Source: DASUVJ01 sp036378995 (GTDB lineage Bacteria; Patescibacteriota; Saccharimonadia; Saccharimonadales; Saccharimonadaceae). From it: a DNA stretch of 9,273 nucleotides. Location: NCBI GenBank assembly GCA_036378995.1, contig DASUVJ010000071.1, forward strand, positions 1 through 9,273, in the 5' to 3' direction. This document shows, one piece after another, positions 1-5,860 of the stretch (positions are counted from its first letter, which is position 1; each line of letters opens with the position of its first letter). The notes under the pieces were generated by a model. It did no database searches. It was not told the DNA's origin and was given only the letters and a program-made list of their open reading frames with translations. A program made the translations under genes and the position numbers.

Positions 1-60
1 TTTCTTTGTCGTGACGTCGAGATCATATTTAACGCCAGTAATATCGATGGATTCGATCAT
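1..60 (-). CDS. hpf: Ribosome hibernation promoting factor HPF/RaiA-like protein, N-terminal fragment (partial)
   Basis: Only the first 20 codons lie in the window; the gene runs off the left edge. The fragment reads MIESIDITGVKYDLDVTTKK, which resembles the start of the HPF/RaiA (sigma-54 modulation / S30AE) family as I know it from Saccharibacteria: a first beta strand followed by the start of the first helix. Family members bind the 30S subunit and stabilise idle ribosomes. The ATG at 58-60 is supported by an AGGAGG Shine-Dalgarno (complement of 68-73) seven bases upstream and by a promoter further up. The fragment is too short to distinguish a short HPF from a long dimerising form, and the family call rests on recognition of 20 residues only. 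Confidence 0.6.
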   Translation of the reverse strand, partial: MIESIDITGVKYDLDVTTKK

Positions 61-94
61 TCGCTACCCTCCTGTTAGGTTAGGTTGTGCCTCT

Positions 95-123
95 ATTATA
101 TCACTTCTTTGTCATGCTATAAA
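95..123 (-). promoter_or_regulatory. Probable promoter of the hpf-like gene (extended -10)
   Basis: On the minus strand the sequence TGA-TATAAT (complement of 95-103) is a perfect extended -10 element. The hexamer 17 bases upstream (complement of 118-123, TTTATA) is a poor -35, as expected when an extended -10 is present. Transcription would start near position 88 and give a leader of about 28 nt containing the AGGAGG site. The -35 region abuts the -35 of the divergent promoter at 124-129, so the two promoters sit back to back. Confidence 0.6.
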
Positions 124-152
124 TTGACATAATAGTCATAATTTGTTATAAT
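124..152 (+). promoter_or_regulatory. Exact consensus sigma-70-type promoter for the orphan membrane protein gene
   Basis: TTGACA lies at 124-129 and TATAAT at 147-152 with a 17-base spacer. A TG at 144-145 also makes it an extended -10. This matches the housekeeping sigma consensus at every scored position. Transcription should start near 159, leaving a leader of about 30 nt with an AGGAG Shine-Dalgarno at 179-183, six bases before the ATG at 190. A small inverted repeat TGAC-N6-GTCA (125-138) overlaps the -35 and could be an operator or chance. Confidence 0.8.
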
Positions 153-189
153 ATGTTTATTCTCACACTGAGCCTGAGAGGAGATTGGA

Positions 190-477
190 ATGGCTCATGT
201 CATTTTCTGGTTCGGGGTTGCCTGCGCCTTCGGGATGTTGATCTTCCCGATCTGCGGCGCATGGCGCGGCCGAGCGATGCGGGATTGGTTCTCGCAGCTC
301 GGCGGAATGACGGCCTGCAACATCATGCTCGGCATGTGGTTCCCGTCCTTCGTGACGCCCATGTGGACAACCAGCACCTGGTGGACAATCCTTACCTGGA
401 TCATGTGCATCAGCGGTCTCGTCATCGCCCTCAGTAAGCCGCCCAAGCGTGACCTCGAAAACACGAATGTGGCCTAA
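190..477 (+). CDS. Small tryptophan-rich multi-pass membrane protein, function unknown (95 aa)
   Basis: I do not recognise a family. The start at 190 is strongly supported: an AGGAG Shine-Dalgarno six bases upstream and an exact consensus promoter. The protein begins MAHVIFWFGVACAFGMLIFP and has three hydrophobic stretches suitable as membrane helices, at about residues 3-24, 38-58 and 60-82. Between the first two is a basic loop (WRGRAMRDW). The tail is polar and charged (KPPKRDLENTNVA). Eight of 95 residues are tryptophan and three are cysteine. It is the only gene on the plus strand, is transcribed alone, and ends at a large hairpin. Its G+C content is about 59% by hand count, with many C-ending codons, somewhat above the neighbours, which may reflect high expression or a different history. 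The promoter and Shine-Dalgarno make me confident it is a gene; its role is unknown. Confidence 0.75.
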   Translation: MAHVIFWFGVACAFGMLIFPICGAWRGRAMRDWFSQLGGMTACNIMLGMWFPSFVTPMWTTSTWWTILTWIMCISGLVIALSKPPKRDLENTNVA

Positions 478-482
478 GCCGC

Positions 483-549
483 CGAAAATAGCTCGCCGAA
501 CTTGCTCAATGGCAATGTTCTGCTTGAGCCATTTCGGTGGCTATTTTCG
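483..549. terminator. Large hairpin between convergent genes, probable bidirectional terminator
   Basis: A perfect 10-bp outer stem (CGAAAATAGC at 483-492 with GCTATTTTCG at 540-549) encloses a second helix (CCGAA 496-500 with TTCGG 533-537) and a third (GCTCAA 504-509 with TTGAGC 524-529). The bottom of the stem carries an A-tract on one side and a T-tract on the other, as in terminators used from both directions. It sits five bases after the plus-strand orphan gene and ends three bases from the serS stop, so it can close both. There is no clean run of T after the stem on either strand. The multi-part stem is longer than a typical intrinsic terminator. Confidence 0.6.
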
Positions 550-551
550 TT

Positions 552-1850
552 CTACAAGATTTCGCGGCCACCAAGGTACGGACGTAACACCTCAGGGACA
601 TGTACAGTGCCATCAGCCTGCTGATGATTTTCGACGATCGCGATAGGTCCGCGACTAAGCGGCAGCGCGGTCGCGTCGTTCGTATGGATCAGCTCAATCG
701 ATCCGTCGGCGCGGCGAACGCGTGTTTTAAGACGACGCGCCTGGTAGTCGGTCATATAGTCAGCCGTGTGTGTCTCGCGGTATGTGTTTTGAGATGGAAG
801 CCATGCTTCAATATCCACACCACGGGCATTCGGCTTGCCGATGTCAGCAGTACATTTCATGAGCACTTGGTATGGGATCTCGAGTAGCTGCATCAGCTTT
901 TCTTGAATAGCCACCATAAATAGGTGTTCCTCCAGACCGTTTTCGGCAAGACCCAGGCTCTCCATTTCAAGCTTGTCAAACTGATGCATGCGGAAAGTAC
1001 CTTCCATATCCTTGCCATACGTACCGGCTTCACGACGGAAGCTGGTAGCGTAACCGATGTAACGCCTCGGCATGTCGGCCTCTGTAAAAATCTCGTCGGC
1101 ATGCATACTACCTAACACATGCTCGGCGCTTCCCTGTAGCCACAAGTCTTCGTCTTCGATCTTGTAACGGTCGTCGCGCGGCTCTAGCCGGTCCATCGCA
1201 TCGTAGAGTTCGGTGCGCAGCATAAATGGCGGCAGAATTGGCAGGAATGGCTTATTGCTGACATTCAGGTTATTTTCGCGGATAACCTCATCAATAAATG
1301 CTTGGTCAGAAAGCTTGCTCATCACAAACTGAATCAGCGCAAACTGCAGCATGACCATGTCGCCCTTTAAGTACGCAAAACGCGAGCCGGTTACTTTGGC
1401 AGCACGCTCTTTATCGAGCCAGCCGCGAAGATCAGCGATTTCGGCGTGGCTTTTTGGCTCGAAATCAAAGTGTTTTGGCTCGCCGACTTTTTTAGCGACC
1501 ACATTCTCGTCTTCAGTCGCACCGACCGGCACGTCCGCAAGCGCCATATTCGGTACTTTTTTCAGAAGATCGGTAAATGTTGCTTCCGCTTCCTTCAGAC
1601 TTGCTTCGACCGCGTTTAGCTCTTCTTTTACGATCTTTGCCTCACGCAGCGCGTCTTCCGACGGCTTGCCTCCCTTCATAGAAGCGGACATTTCGTTTCG
1701 TCGCTCGCGGAGCATGTCAGCCTGTTGCTGAAGCTGACGTTTGGAGGCGTCCCATTTTAAAAGCTCGTTAATATTGACGTCATAGCCTTTGGCCTGCGCA
1801 TTCTTCTGCACTGCCTCGGCATTCTCTCGGACGAAACGGATGTCTAACAT
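552..1850 (-). CDS. serS: Serine--tRNA ligase (SerRS)
   Basis: Class II synthetase charging tRNA-Ser (and tRNA-Sec where present) with serine in the cytoplasm. At 432 aa it has normal bacterial length. Residues 1-105 form the tRNA-binding N-domain with its long antiparallel coiled-coil arm (about 30-100). The catalytic domain follows. Motif 2 is recognisable around 270-295 (SFRREAGTYGKD, then FRMHQFDKLE). Motif 3 contains R400 in LSRGPIAIVEN, followed by HQQADGTVHVPEVLRPYLGG. The usual serine-binding TAE is SAE (241-243). The block usually written like SSCSNFxDFQARR reads THTADYMTDYQARR (360-373), a divergent form I associate with CPR-type enzymes. The start MLDIRFVREN is typical for SerRS. 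No Shine-Dalgarno precedes it, but a TGA-TACAAT extended -10 ends six bases before the ATG, so the mRNA is probably leaderless. It lies downstream of the ABC operon and its terminator. Confidence 0.96.
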   Translation of the reverse strand: MLDIRFVRENAEAVQKNAQAKGYDVNINELLKWDASKRQLQQQADMLRERRNEMSASMKGGKPSEDALREAKIVKEELNAVEASLKEAEATFTDLLKKVPNMALADVPVGATEDENVVAKKVGEPKHFDFEPKSHAEIADLRGWLDKERAAKVTGSRFAYLKGDMVMLQFALIQFVMSKLSDQAFIDEVIRENNLNVSNKPFLPILPPFMLRTELYDAMDRLEPRDDRYKIEDEDLWLQGSAEHVLGSMHADEIFTEADMPRRYIGYATSFRREAGTYGKDMEGTFRMHQFDKLEMESLGLAENGLEEHLFMVAIQEKLMQLLEIPYQVLMKCTADIGKPNARGVDIEAWLPSQNTYRETHTADYMTDYQARRLKTRVRRADGSIELIHTNDATALPLSRGPIAIVENHQQADGTVHVPEVLRPYLGGREIL

Positions 1851-1856
1851 GGGTCT

Positions 1857-1865
1857 ATTGTATCA
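1857..1865 (-). promoter_or_regulatory. Probable serS promoter (extended -10, leaderless transcript)
   Basis: On the minus strand TGA-TACAAT (complement of 1857-1865) is an extended -10 whose last base is six bases from the serS ATG. The expected start of transcription therefore falls on or next to the start codon. No convincing -35 is present at the usual distance. The element overlaps the T-tract of the upstream terminator by one base. With no Shine-Dalgarno in front of serS, this supports leaderless initiation. Confidence 0.5.
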
Positions 1866-1896
1866 AAAACCGCCTCTGTAAGCGAGGCGGTTTTTT
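1865..1896 (-). terminator. Intrinsic terminator of the padR-pspC-ABC operon
   Basis: The arms AAAAACCGCCTC (1865-1876) and GAGGCGGTTTTT (1884-1895) are perfectly complementary over 12 bp around a 7-base loop. Read on the minus strand the GC-rich stem is followed by a run of T. It begins immediately after the stop codon of the ABC permease gene (1898-1900). The A/T flanks would also let it work from the plus strand, but no plus-strand gene leads into it. Confidence 0.92.
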
Positions 1897-1897
1897 G

Positions 1898-3157
1898 CTA
1901 TTCCGTGCGGAGTGCTTCGATCGGATCGAGCTTTGCGGCTTTCCGTGACGGGAAGTAGCCAGCAAGGACCGCAATCAGTACGAGCGACGCGATAAGAACG
2001 ATACTCGTGATCGGGTTGAACAGGAGAAGGTTTGTGCCTTTCTCTAAGCCTAGTGAGCTGGCAATCCACGGATTAAGCAGACTTGTCAGCGAGGCAAGGC
2101 CCGTACCGATGAGTCCGCCCAAGAACCCGACCCATGCCGCCTCGTAGCGGAACAATCGCCCAACATCCTTGCGTCGTGCTCCAAGTGCCTTCATCAGACC
2201 AATCTGTTGCGTACGCTCAAGGACGCTAATGTACTGGGTGTTGATGATACCGAAGACTGAGGCCAGAATGGCGAGGAATCCGAATCCGGCAGCACCCCAC
2301 TGCACAACATTGATAAACTGCATCAAAGCCTCCTGCGCATCTTGCAGCGAAATCACGTCATAGCCTTCTTTCGCAACGGCATCCTTTACCGCTGCAACAT
2401 CGGCATCATCCGAAACGCGGGCCACGATGCGGAAGTATTGGCCACTGCCCGGCATACCTTCAGACTGGTAATCATACATCGCCTTGCCATCAGCAGCAGA
2501 AACATACAGCGCCGACTGATACATAAGGACGGTTGATGACTTTTTATCGACAGCAGCGATCGTTAGCGTATAGTCACGTCCGCCGTCATCCGGCCTTGAC
2601 TCGTTTGCAAGGTGAATTGTCAGTGGCTTGCCTATAGCCTCTTCGGCGGTTTTAAATCCAAGTACTTCGAGGTAATCCTCTGACACAAGCACTTTGCCCT
2701 CCGGCACTTGGTTGTTCTCCAGTGAACCTGCAAGGAGCGGAACGGCGGTGCGGTCATCTTTGATCATGACGCTGCCTTCGTACTTCTTTTGACCTTCTCG
2801 GGTCATGTACTGCGCGTCGATCGTATACGACGGGACCGCTTCAGCAACACCGCTCACCTTCTTTACTTTTTCAAGATCGGCGTCATTTAAAAACATGCCG
2901 CTACTTGTTGAGGATTCGGCGCCATACTCTTTTGGTGCCGAGCTTTCCTCTTCCGATTTTGCCAGCACCGATAAACTGCGCGCGTCGCCATTATTTTTAA
3001 GTAGATTATCCGTATAGGCCGTACCGCCGGCTCCGGCAGCAAGCGCGAGAGTCACAGTAAATGCCCCGACGCTGATCGCCAAACTCGTAAGGAGCGTGCG
3101 GGCTTTTGCCTGCCGCAAGCTACGACCTGCTCGCCTTAAAATATCGCGGATACTCAT
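1898..3157 (-). CDS. ABC transporter permease, MacB/FtsX type
   Basis: Membrane subunit of a MacB-like (type VII) ABC transporter, the partner of the ATPase encoded just upstream; such systems export or extract peptides and lipoproteins, or signal across the membrane without transport. The 419-aa protein has one N-terminal helix (about 21-45), a large extracytoplasmic MacB_PCD-like domain (about 46-282), then three helices (about 284-306, 337-360 and 383-402). This is the standard four-helix FtsX layout. The FtsX region has the typical ISVLERTQQIGLMKALGA coupling segment (310-327) and the C-terminal LDPIEALRTE signature. The ATG at 3155-3157 overlaps the ATPase stop by four bases (ATGA), with an AAGGGG Shine-Dalgarno seven bases upstream, so the two are translationally coupled. 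A hairpin terminator follows directly. No periplasmic adaptor (MacA-like) gene is nearby, as expected for a single-membrane cell. The substrate cannot be told from the sequence. Confidence 0.92.
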   Translation of the reverse strand: MSIRDILRRAGRSLRQAKARTLLTSLAISVGAFTVTLALAAGAGGTAYTDNLLKNNGDARSLSVLAKSEEESSAPKEYGAESSTSSGMFLNDADLEKVKKVSGVAEAVPSYTIDAQYMTREGQKKYEGSVMIKDDRTAVPLLAGSLENNQVPEGKVLVSEDYLEVLGFKTAEEAIGKPLTIHLANESRPDDGGRDYTLTIAAVDKKSSTVLMYQSALYVSAADGKAMYDYQSEGMPGSGQYFRIVARVSDDADVAAVKDAVAKEGYDVISLQDAQEALMQFINVVQWGAAGFGFLAILASVFGIINTQYISVLERTQQIGLMKALGARRKDVGRLFRYEAAWVGFLGGLIGTGLASLTSLLNPWIASSLGLEKGTNLLLFNPITSIVLIASLVLIAVLAGYFPSRKAAKLDPIEALRTE

Positions 3158-3846
3158 TTTGCAGCCCCTTTCTGCTTGGTAATCGATTCGATTTTTCCGT
3201 CTTTAATATGAATCTGCATGTCACATTTGGCCGCAAGATCCGCGTCATGCGTCACGATGATGAGCGTTGCGCGGTAAGCCTTGCTGTAACCAAAGAGGAG
3301 TTTTTCAATAACCTCGCCCGTCGTGCTGTCCAGGTTACCGGTCGGCTCGTCGGCAAACAGAATCTCGGGCTTGTTAACGATAGCCCGGGCAATCGCAAGT
3401 CGCTGTTTTTGACCGCCGGAAAGGTCACGGGCGCGCGACTTCTTTTTATCTAAAAGCTCCACGGCCGAAAGTGCGCTTTCAATCTTTTTAGAGCGATGGC
3501 GCATCGGCACGCCGGCGATTTCGAGTGGCAGGCTGACATTGTCATAACAGCTCTCGTTCGCCTGTACAAAGAAACTCTGGAAGATAAAGCTCATACGATG
3601 CGCACGGAAGATATCGACCTGCTTGGACTTTAGCTTCAGGATGTCCTTCCCGTCAAAAATTACTTCGCCCGTGTCTGGCCGGTCAAGCCCGCTCATTACA
3701 TGCATGAGCGTGCTTTTACCACTTCCGGATTTACCCAGTATTGCGACGCTCGCACCTGTTGGGATTTCGAAGCTTACGTCGTCGAGCGCGGTAAATACAT
3801 TATGTTTTTTACCGTATGTTTTTGTAACATTTTTTACTTCGATCAT
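3154..3846 (-). CDS. ABC transporter ATP-binding protein, MacB/LolD type
   Basis: Cytoplasmic ATPase that powers the adjacent MacB/FtsX-type permease. All catalytic motifs of an active nucleotide-binding domain are present in 230 aa: Walker A GKSGSGKST (38-46), Q-loop glutamine 90 in IFQSF, signature LSGGQKQR (142-149), Walker B ILFADE with catalytic E167 followed by PTGNLDS, and the switch histidine H200 in VTHD. The DEPTGNLD run and overall length are typical of the LolD/MacB/FtsE group. The ATG at 3844-3846 overlaps the stop of the PspC-domain gene by four bases (ATGA). It has an AGGAA Shine-Dalgarno six bases upstream, and the next gene overlaps by four bases in the same way. This chain indicates fixed co-expression with the PspC protein, implying a common function. 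Confidence 0.95.
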   Translation of the reverse strand: MIEVKNVTKTYGKKHNVFTALDDVSFEIPTGASVAILGKSGSGKSTLMHVMSGLDRPDTGEVIFDGKDILKLKSKQVDIFRAHRMSFIFQSFFVQANESCYDNVSLPLEIAGVPMRHRSKKIESALSAVELLDKKKSRARDLSGGQKQRLAIARAIVNKPEILFADEPTGNLDSTTGEVIEKLLFGYSKAYRATLIIVTHDADLAAKCDMQIHIKDGKIESITKQKGAAK

Positions 3847-5456
3847 CGTCGGTTCCTATCTTCGATCTCGACTTCTAAACAGCCCGAATCCATTGATTCT
3901 GCAGGATGCGACTGGCCGTTTATCATTACGTTCGCATCAGTGATTCGCTCCACGCTGATACGCGCTTCGCGGAGGTTTGATGCACAGGCGTTTTGCCCCG
4001 ATACAACGAGGGTTTGTATGGTCGCAAGCGAAAGCTGTGCGGACATATCGAGCGTGGTTTCTACTTTATTTATTGCCGCGTCAGACGCACTTACAGAGGC
4101 GTCCTCCCGAACCACAGCTCGAAGCGATTCAATGCTCCCCGCTATATTCGCGTGCGCTCCACGTTCCGCCGTTAGTGTAAGATTCGCCTGATTAGAAGCA
4201 GTGTACGACAGACGGCTATCTGCTGCCACAGTTATTGCATCAACCGCCGGACCATATACCATTACTTTCGTTTGCATATTCCACCAGCACCAGTCCGCCT
4301 TGCAGGCTTCGTTCTGTGGTTTTTTCGCAGTTATTTTTAACGAATCTCCATCTTGGGTAATACTTACAGAATGAGACTCTGCAGGATCGGCCGTTACGGT
4401 GCGCAGTGTCGCTTTTGGATCAGTAGAGACGGCGACATATTCTACTTCTACACCTTCAGCGTCCACGACGAGCCCTTTTGCCGCTTTTGTATCAGACGGC
4501 AGCGAAACCGCAGTTTCGCGAGTATTCTCCCGCACCTCCTGGTTGCGCACGAATGCACCATACTGAGCCGTAGCAGCCGCACCGCAAAACGTCAGTAGCC
4601 CCAGGCCGATAATGACAGCACCGCTTACTAACGTGCGCTTCGTGGCCTTACCCGAAAACGCGGCGTACGTCGTAAGCGACATTAGCGCAGTAAATAAGAT
4701 ACCGCTCGCTAAGGCCAGGTAAAACGCCACTATAAAATACTCCGATCCAGGCATGTCACCAAGCGCGTCGATAGGCTTACCTGTGAGCGCCATTACGCCG
4801 ACCACAGCTGTTGCGACTGCGCTGCCTATGGCGAGAAAGAGCGAAATAACGCCGCCAAGCACCAGCAGCACTTTCCTGCCACCGCCATTTGAAGCCGGGC
4901 GTGATGTATCGTTCTCGTTAATCTCACGGATTGAATCGACTGTTACCGGGCGACCACTCATCTGCAATTTATCGGCAGCCGTGCGGGCCGGCGGCACAGC
5001 AATCCAAAGAACCACATAGACCAATAACGCCGTACCAAATGATGCCAGGGCGATAATAATGAATATCAGACGAACCCACAGAGGATTGATCTTAAAGAAC
5101 GCCGCTGCACCGCTCAAAACGCCGCCGAGCACGGCGTTATCGGTGTCACGGTAAAGCTTTCGTGGCTGTTCTACCGATACTTCTTCCGTCGTAGTTTTTT
5201 CTCCGTCGGCAGCAAATTCACTCGGCTCACCAAGCTGGGCTTTTAACGCTTCAATATCAGCCTTGCCGATAACACTGTCCTTCTGAATGCCGCGTTCGGC
5301 TAGGATTTCCGTGATGCGGATTTCAACATCATCAACAATATCCGTATCACCACTGAATGATTCAAGGGTGCGTAAATATGCCTCTAGTTCTTTCTTTGCC
5401 TCGATCTCGATGTCGTACGAGATTTTGGCGATGTGGATTCGGGTAATCTCTTTCAT
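3843..5456 (-). CDS. PspC-domain membrane protein with N-terminal regulatory-like domain and C-terminal beta-rich (DUF2807-like) domain
   Basis: A 537-aa multi-domain protein. Residues 1-82 form a soluble domain (ITRIHIAKISYDIEIEAKKELEAYL... LGEPSEF) resembling, from memory, the domain that precedes PspC in Bacteroidetes proteins. Residues 99-158 are a PspC domain: RKLYRDTDNAVLGGVLSGAAAFF, then KINPLWVRL and a long hydrophobic stretch ending YVVLWIAVP. Further hydrophobic segments lie at about 195-224, 239-262 and 274-299. Residues 325-525 are rich in short alternating beta strands with Ala/Ser/Asn turns, like the DUF2807 (GIN) putative adhesin fold, and contain C385, C390, C491 and C526. Even or odd helix count decides whether this domain is inside or outside; the sequence alone does not settle it. 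An AAGGAA Shine-Dalgarno overlaps the padR stop, 11 bases before this ATG. PspC proteins respond to envelope stress, so I infer a sensor for the coupled ABC transporter. Confidence 0.85.
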   Translation of the reverse strand: MKEITRIHIAKISYDIEIEAKKELEAYLRTLESFSGDTDIVDDVEIRITEILAERGIQKDSVIGKADIEALKAQLGEPSEFAADGEKTTTEEVSVEQPRKLYRDTDNAVLGGVLSGAAAFFKINPLWVRLIFIIIALASFGTALLVYVVLWIAVPPARTAADKLQMSGRPVTVDSIREINENDTSRPASNGGGRKVLLVLGGVISLFLAIGSAVATAVVGVMALTGKPIDALGDMPGSEYFIVAFYLALASGILFTALMSLTTYAAFSGKATKRTLVSGAVIIGLGLLTFCGAAATAQYGAFVRNQEVRENTRETAVSLPSDTKAAKGLVVDAEGVEVEYVAVSTDPKATLRTVTADPAESHSVSITQDGDSLKITAKKPQNEACKADWCWWNMQTKVMVYGPAVDAITVAADSRLSYTASNQANLTLTAERGAHANIAGSIESLRAVVREDASVSASDAAINKVETTLDMSAQLSLATIQTLVVSGQNACASNLREARISVERITDANVMINGQSHPAESMDSGCLEVEIEDRNRR

Positions 5457-5467
5457 TTCTGATTCCT

Positions 5468-5812
5468 TTATAACTTCTTTAGCGTTGCGTTTAATGTGGA
5501 AATCTTATGCGTCACGTGTCCCATGACTTCCTCTCCAAATGCCGTGATTTTGTAATACTTGCGCGGCGGTCCCTGCTCGGACTCTTGCCATTCATGCGCT
5601 AGCAGTCCGTCTTTTTGCAGGCGCGACAACAATGGATAGATCGTTCCCTCTACCACGACAAGTTCCGCTTCGCTTAGCCGGCGGATGATATCGCTCGTGT
5701 ACATAGGAGTACTACTACACACCTTTAGCACGCAGTAGGCTAAAAACCCCTTACGAAGCTGAGTAGCCAGCTGCTCCGCGTAATTCTCACTTGATTGCTC
5801 TTTCTGCATCAT
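5468..5812 (-). CDS. PadR-family transcriptional regulator (short form)
   Basis: A 114-aa winged-helix DNA-binding protein, first gene of the operon. The PadR core is clear: helix segment GFLAYCVLKV (22-31), MYTSDIIRRLSEAE (37-50), recognition helix region EGTIYPLLSRLQKDGLL (55-71), and wing EWQESEQGPPRKYYKIT (74-90). The short C-terminal helix (about 92-114) places it with the small LmrR-like PadR proteins, which dimerise through that helix and often repress neighbouring membrane-protein or efflux genes. The first of two adjacent ATG codons (5810-5812, 5807-5809) is chosen; the other differs by one residue. No Shine-Dalgarno is visible, and the promoter lies so close that the message is probably leaderless. 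The promoter contains a perfect palindrome, suggesting autorepression. The PspC gene follows after 11 bases. Confidence 0.93.
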   Translation of the reverse strand: MMQKEQSSENYAEQLATQLRKGFLAYCVLKVCSSTPMYTSDIIRRLSEAELVVVEGTIYPLLSRLQKDGLLAHEWQESEQGPPRKYYKITAFGEEVMGHVTHKISTLNATLKKL

Positions 5813-5818
5813 AGTTCT

Positions 5819-5847
5819 ATGTTATACAAGGTACCTTTACATGTCAA
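5819..5847 (-). promoter_or_regulatory. Promoter of the padR-pspC-ABC operon with palindromic operator
   Basis: On the minus strand TTGACA (complement of 5842-5847) is a perfect -35. The -10 is either TATAAC (complement of 5821-5826, 15-base spacer) or TAACAT (complement of 5819-5824, 17-base spacer). Either way transcription starts within a few bases of the padR ATG. Between the two elements lies the perfect 10-bp palindrome AAGGTACCTT (5828-5837), flanked by ATGT and GTAT-like bases. A dimer bound there would block RNA polymerase, so this is a good candidate for PadR autoregulation. The operator role is inferred. Confidence 0.65.
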
Positions 5848-5860
5848 TACATTAAGCTAA

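Noticed and set aside
160..183. Leader hairpin TCTCA/TGAGA hiding the Shine-Dalgarno of the orphan gene
   Set aside because: The stem is only five base pairs and touches just the first base of the AGGAG site, so it is too weak to claim regulation.
153..437. 94-aa open frame overlapping the orphan membrane protein
   Set aside because: Its ATG lies inside the -10/start region of the promoter with no Shine-Dalgarno, and the product is an out-of-frame arginine-rich shadow.
1351..1731. 126-aa plus-strand open frame inside serS
   Set aside because: It is antisense to conserved SerRS coding sequence, is Ser/Ala-rich shadow sequence and has no start signals of its own.
1848..1897. T-box or other amino-acid riboswitch in front of serS
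   Set aside because: The gap to the upstream gene is under 50 bases and is filled by a simple terminator and a -10 element; there is no room or T-box sequence. The same holds for lysS.
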